A DNA stretch of 64,000 bases from Cepaea nemoralis (lineage: Eukaryota > Mollusca > Gastropoda > Stylommatophora > Helicidae). Each line of letters begins with the position of its first letter. Position 1 is the first letter of the stretch. The stretch lies in NCBI GenBank assembly GCA_014155875.1, contig JACEFZ010013285.1, positions 191,112 through 255,111 of the forward strand. Reading direction: 5' to 3'. Below are positions 60,162 through 64,000 of this stretch, piece by piece. The notes beneath the pieces were generated by a model, which saw only the letters and a list, made by a program, of their open reading frames with translations, did not search any database and was not told the origin of the DNA. The position numbers and the translations under genes were made by a program.

Positions 60162-60423
60162 GTGTTGCCCAGTTGTGTGTAGAATGTTGGGGCGCTGTAT
60201 CTCATTGTTGCCCAGTTGTGTGTAGAATGTTGGGGCGCTGTATCTCATTGTTGCCCAGTTGTGTGTAGAATGTTGGGGCGCTGTATCTCATTGTTGCCCA
60301 GTTGTGTGTAGAATGTTGGGGCGCTGTATCTCATTGTTGCCCAGTTGTGTGTAGAATGTTGGGGCGCTGTATCTCATTGTTGCCCAGTTGTGTGTAGAAT
60401 GTTGGGGCGCTGTATCTCATTGT
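60162..60423. repeat. 43-bp minisatellite, 6 near-identical copies
   Basis: The unit is TGTTGCCCAGTTGTGTGTAG, AATGTTGGGGCGCTGTATCT and CAT. Copies look identical, suggesting recent expansion. Confidence 0.97.
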
Positions 60424-60604
60424 TGTTTATGCCGAGGTGTTCATGTTAGCATCGTGCATATGTGTTATAAATATCTAAGGATTGAATACTTGAACATTCG
60501 TGCGACATCTCAGCAGGCGGGAATTCGAAACTGGTATTTCACATGTTACAAGAGAAGATTGTAACGCCAGACTTAGCAAAGACAGTCGGTAATGCTTAGA
60601 GAGT

Positions 60605-61150
60605 GCAGTATGTAGGGACCGGTGGCAGTGTGTAGGGTTTGGTGGCAGTGTGTAGAGTTTGGTGGCAGTGTGTTGAGTTTGGTAGCAGTGTGTAGGGGTT
60701 GGTGGCAGTGTGTAGGGTTTGGTGGCAGTGTGTAGGGTTTGGTGGCAGTGTGTAGAGTTTGGTGGCAGTGTGTAGGGTTTGGTGGCAGTGTGTAGGGATT
60801 GGTGACAATATTTAGAGATCACCACAGTGTGTCAGGACTGAGTGCAATTTAATGGAACTAAGGAGAGTGTGTAGGTGCTGATGACAGTAGTCTCTAGGTG
60901 CTGAGCGCGGTGTGTAGGAATTGAGTGCGGTGTGTAATGCTGAGTGCGGTGTGTAATGCTGAGCGCGGTGTGTAGGGATTGAGTGCGGTGTGTAATGCTG
61001 AGCGCGGTGTGTAGGGATTGAAGGTGGTGTGTATGTATTAAGCGCTGTGTGTAGGGATTGAGGGCGATGTGTAGGTGCTGAGCGCGGTGTGTAGGGATTG
61101 AGTACTGTGTGTAGGGATGGAGGCGGTGTGTAGAGATTGTGGGCGGTGTG
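60605..61150. repeat. 20-bp minisatellite, two related subfamilies
   Basis: GGTGGCAGTGTGTAGGGTTT repeats about ten times to 60800. A diverged GAGCGCGGTGTGTAGGGATT-like form then repeats about 15 times to 61150. The two share the GTGTGTAGGG core. Confidence 0.92.
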
Positions 61151-61342
61151 AAACATAATAAGCAAGAGGAGGACCTACCACTGGACAGGGCTAGACCTGA
61201 CCCGTCTCAGGTTCCACGGAATAAGGGAGTCAGACACTTCATGCCTGCTAGGAAATCTGAACCCATTCCGTCTTCTCCACATAGACCTTCTAGTCCAAGC
61301 CTTGACTCGTTTTCTCTCTGCATTCTTTCAGCGCCCACCAAA

Positions 61343-61540
<198 letters not shown>

Positions 61541-62061
61541 TTTGGTACGGAAGTAAAATAAAAATAATTTCAGTGACTAAGGCGTGGTATCAAGTACGAA
61601 GGCAACAGGCTGAAAGAGAAAACTACCTTTTACAAATAGAAATTGTGTAAGCAATTTTAGATGTATTCAAGAAGAACCACTAGGGCTAGTTTCCAGCATT
61701 GGTAACGACCATGTTTCTGTGACACGATTGTTGGAGAATTGCTTGTTTGACATGCGCACGCGCGCGCGCACACACACACACGCACACATATTGCTTTTCT
61801 GTGGAGTGTTTGCGGCTCATATTGTGTACATCATAAAGTAATGTCTCTAGATAGTTGTTTGGAATTAGTTTAATATACATAAGCGTGTCTACACATCAAT
61901 ATGTTATTCTTACCGTAGTTAATGCCACCATGTTACAGTGTTCTCCAATGACGCTAATTATCATTTCCGATATGAAGAAAGATACAAGATTGTGGTAAAT
62001 TATAAAATATGACACACTGAGGCTTGGATTACAATTTTGAATTTGTTTTCTCCCTCCCCAG
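61541..62061 (+). other. 3' end of presumed intron 1
   Basis: No gene is seen. It contains a (CG)n-(CA)n run at 61756-61790 and ends in a strong acceptor, TTTGTTTTCTCCCTCCCCAG, at 62061. Confidence 0.6.
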
Positions 62062-62908
62062 TTTGTGCTGTCAAAATACGGTTACCTCTTGTGCCACGTG
62101 ACCAGAAGGAAGAGAGAAGCTGCCAGTCGATATATTTCATCACAAGCCAACGATATACTTCCCTCCATGGGAGTGGGGTTAGAAGAAGGCGGCGACGCCT
62201 GCGACGAAAAGGAGGTTCAAAAGGCTATTATAAACTACCAAAGAACTTACAATCTTCCAGAAACGGGAGAGCTGGACGAGGAGACGAAGTCACTCATGAG
62301 CACGTCCAGATGTGGCAACAAAGACCGCGATAAGGATCCTGTCAAAGAGAAAGATAACAACGATATAGACATTTCCAGCAACACAAGTGACAATGCACAA
62401 CAAAAACGAGACAACAGCGGTTTAACGGAGGATGGCGAAGACAACAAGTCGTCGTTAGTTCAAAGTCATAGACTGTGGAAACGATCGGATCAAGTATCAA
62501 GAAGTAGGTTGTATCGAATTCTGGCTGGCGAGAAGCCAGTCACACGAACGCAAGAATATCATCGGCGCCATCTGCAGGAATATAAGAACAAAATTCGTTC
62601 CGATGCAAATAAAAGAACAGTTTTTCACACATACCAGCCAGAAAGAAGAAAACGCTCTATCCAAGTATTAACACGCAACAACCTTCCCCAGGAAGACTTC
62701 AGTGGAGATCAGGGCGTACTTTTCAACAAAGAAATTATTCGTTGGCGACTTCTGACTACAGGGATCAGCACCAGAATCCCAGTGGAGGATCAGAGGGGAA
62801 CCCTTGACCTCGCCTTTCGCATGTGGAGCGAGGTCATCCCTCTGCGGTTTATTGAGGACACGAGCAGTGACATCAGTCATGTAGACATCGAGATCGCTTT
62901 CGGAAAAG
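62062..62908 (+). CDS. Matrix metalloproteinase exon: prodomain, cysteine switch, furin site, catalytic start
   Basis: This encodes part of a secreted zinc endopeptidase zymogen. The exon follows the acceptor at 62061, opens in phase 0 with FVLSKYGYL (the usual MMP prodomain start) and ends at AAAAG|GTAAGT (62909) in phase 1. In order: a prodomain helix with EVQKAIINYQRTYNLPETGE and LDEETKSLM; a cysteine switch SRCGNKD, with the cysteine codon at 62311-62313; a linker of about 107 residues, first acidic and Ser/Asn-rich, then basic; a furin-type site RRKR at 62644-62655; then FNKEIIRWRLLTTGISTRIP, LAFRMWSEVIPLRFIED and VDIEIAFGKG, the first strands and helix of the catalytic domain. The switch differs from the common PRCGVPD at four of seven positions (P1S, V5N, P6K and none at R, C, G, D means three changes), keeping the zinc-binding Cys. 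The HExxHxxGxxH zinc site is not in this window. The GTG near 62065 is not a start. The subtype cannot be fixed; the long linker with a furin site recalls furin-activated MMPs such as MMP21. Confidence 0.93.
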
Positions 62909-63114
62909 GTAAGTTTATCTTAGCCGGCCTTCTTTCAGTCTTCTATTGCCTTGCATCTCTCGCTTTTACAACAGCTATTGCTGCTGCGATTATTAAGTTG
63001 TGTGTGCAATACCTTAATAGTTATCAAAAATGTCCAACCAACGCTTCTTTATAGTCCTGTCTTTCTACTTCTCCAGCACCTTCTCCTCACAGACGCCATC
63101 ATCATCGTCTATAC
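62909..63114 (+). other. Start of MMP intron 2
   Basis: The donor GTAAGT at 62909 is followed by non-coding sequence. The open frame runs on to a stop at 63052 only by chance. Confidence 0.75.
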
Positions 63115-63590
63115 CAGTGGTTCTCAACCGGTGGGGAATTCCCCCCAGGGGGAATTTTAGGGTTTCCAGGGCGGGGGGGGGGGGGGGGGGGGGAATGAAG
63201 ACCATTTCAAGATCGCGTTAATACAAGAACCGATTACTTGATACTTGCTTTCCCCTTCATACTTTACAGTTAAGTACGTCTCATCCTTCTAAAATTCATT
63301 TTATAAAGTCAGTAGACCCACAAATCATGTTTTATGTGGATGTCTAGACTTGTTTTAGTATGTGCCTATTAAATTTACCTTACATTTTTACGTATACTGT
63401 TGTAGGGGTGGGGGGATTTTAGATAGGAAATATGAAAGGGGGGGGGTGGGGAAATGACGTTCTGAAAATACGGGGAAAAAAGGGGGGGGGGCACGGGCCA
63501 AATTTTTTATAGGAAAGGGGGGGGGGGGGGAATGACGTTCTGAAAAAAATGGTGAAGGGGGGGACGGCCTAAAAAGGTGAGAAAACACTG
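63115..63590 (+). mobile_element. hAT MITE copy 4, perfect 8-bp TSD, in MMP intron 2
   Basis: It starts CAGTGGTTCTCAACC and ends with a decayed AGAAAACACTG. Flanks at 63107-63114 and 63591-63598 are both GTCTATAC. GGGGAATTCCCC lies at 63133-63144. The right part, around AATGACGTTCTGAAAA, is duplicated (near 63453 and 63530), as in the copy at 18422. It contains long G-runs. Confidence 0.95.
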
Positions 63591-64000
63591 GTCTATACCA
63601 TACATTATAATGAAATGCGTGTGGTTCCTGAACTTGTAATCTTTCTTTCGCTGATCACAACCAAATTTAGATATACACTGTACATCGTTTTATTATTTGC
63701 TCTGTCTGTCTGTCTGTCTGTCTTGTTTAGAACTTTAGATGAGCTGTTTCATTTGTCCATGTCGTTAGCCTATCGTCTCGCATTGAGTACACCATTGAGC
63801 CTGGCTGCTACAGAGCTTGTCGGCGTGCTGATATCAAGCCACACAGTTAATTCATATCGTTTGGCCAGGACCGCCTGATACTTCAAAACGGCGTTGCCTG
63901 ATGTGTATGGGGTGTCCTTCTGGCCTCCTCATTTTTATAGGGAGTTCAGGGATTTTTTCCTTCTTTTTTTTGGCCCCCAAAAACCCGGGGGTTTTTAAAA
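63591..64000. other. no exon seen; low-quality-looking end
   Basis: I found no MMP zinc-site exon here. A short (CTGT)n lies at 63701-63722. The last 60 bases are homopolymer-rich (T, C, A, G runs, with AAAAACCCGGGGGTTTTT) and look like poor consensus or a contig end. Confidence 0.4.

Noticed and set aside
60605..60800. Telomere-like repeat because of TGTAGGGTTT
   Set aside because: The period is 20 bp and the TTAGGG hexamer is not repeated.
62065..63054. A 329-codon gene starting at 62065
   Set aside because: The start is a GTG inside an exon that follows a splice acceptor, and the last part reads through a clear donor into intron.

Overview
This is nuclear DNA from an animal. It has spliced coding exons, non-LTR retrotransposon debris, tRNA-derived SINE-like copies, hAT transposons and very abundant micro-, mini- and megasatellites. 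The repeat style and the divergent matrix metalloproteinase (MMP) suggest a lophotrochozoan, perhaps a gastropod mollusc. That placement is an inference; nothing in the window proves it.

Only one host gene is well supported. A large MMP exon lies at 62062-62908 (+). It carries a prodomain, a cysteine switch, an unusually long basic/acidic linker, a furin site and the start of the catalytic domain. A signal-peptide exon at 10554-10715 (+) ends in phase 0 with residues TDAE. It joins in frame to the FVLSKYGYL start of the large exon and so restores the usual MMP prodomain opening. If the two are one gene, intron 1 is about 51.3 kb and fills most of the window. The zinc-binding catalytic exon is not here and must lie beyond position 64000.

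Layout: 1-7.1 kb is mostly anonymous, with a LINE 3' fragment and a 68-bp repeat that contains a 55-bp-arm hairpin. From 7.1 to 9.1 kb an old LINE reverse transcriptase is split by a hAT MITE. From 9.8 to 11.5 kb come a promoter- or terminal-exon-like block, MMP exon 1 and a 33-bp minisatellite. From 11.6 to 36.7 kb the presumed intron holds LINE and SINE pieces, two more MITEs (one with a nested insertion), and a 2-kb hAT element with exact ends that contains a broken transposase and its own later insertion. From 37.4 to 61.5 kb the sequence is dominated by tandem arrays: 49-bp, 33-bp, about 45-bp, a 15.5-kb 54-bp megasatellite, 38-bp, 43-bp and 20-bp units, then a long (CT)n tract. From 62 to 64 kb come MMP exon 2, the start of the next intron with a fourth MITE, and low-complexity sequence at the window end.

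The clearest results are the split MMP gene, target-site duplications for five hAT insertions (perfect in four, 7 of 8 bases in one), and the megasatellite. Most long open frames come from repeats without stop codons and are not genes.
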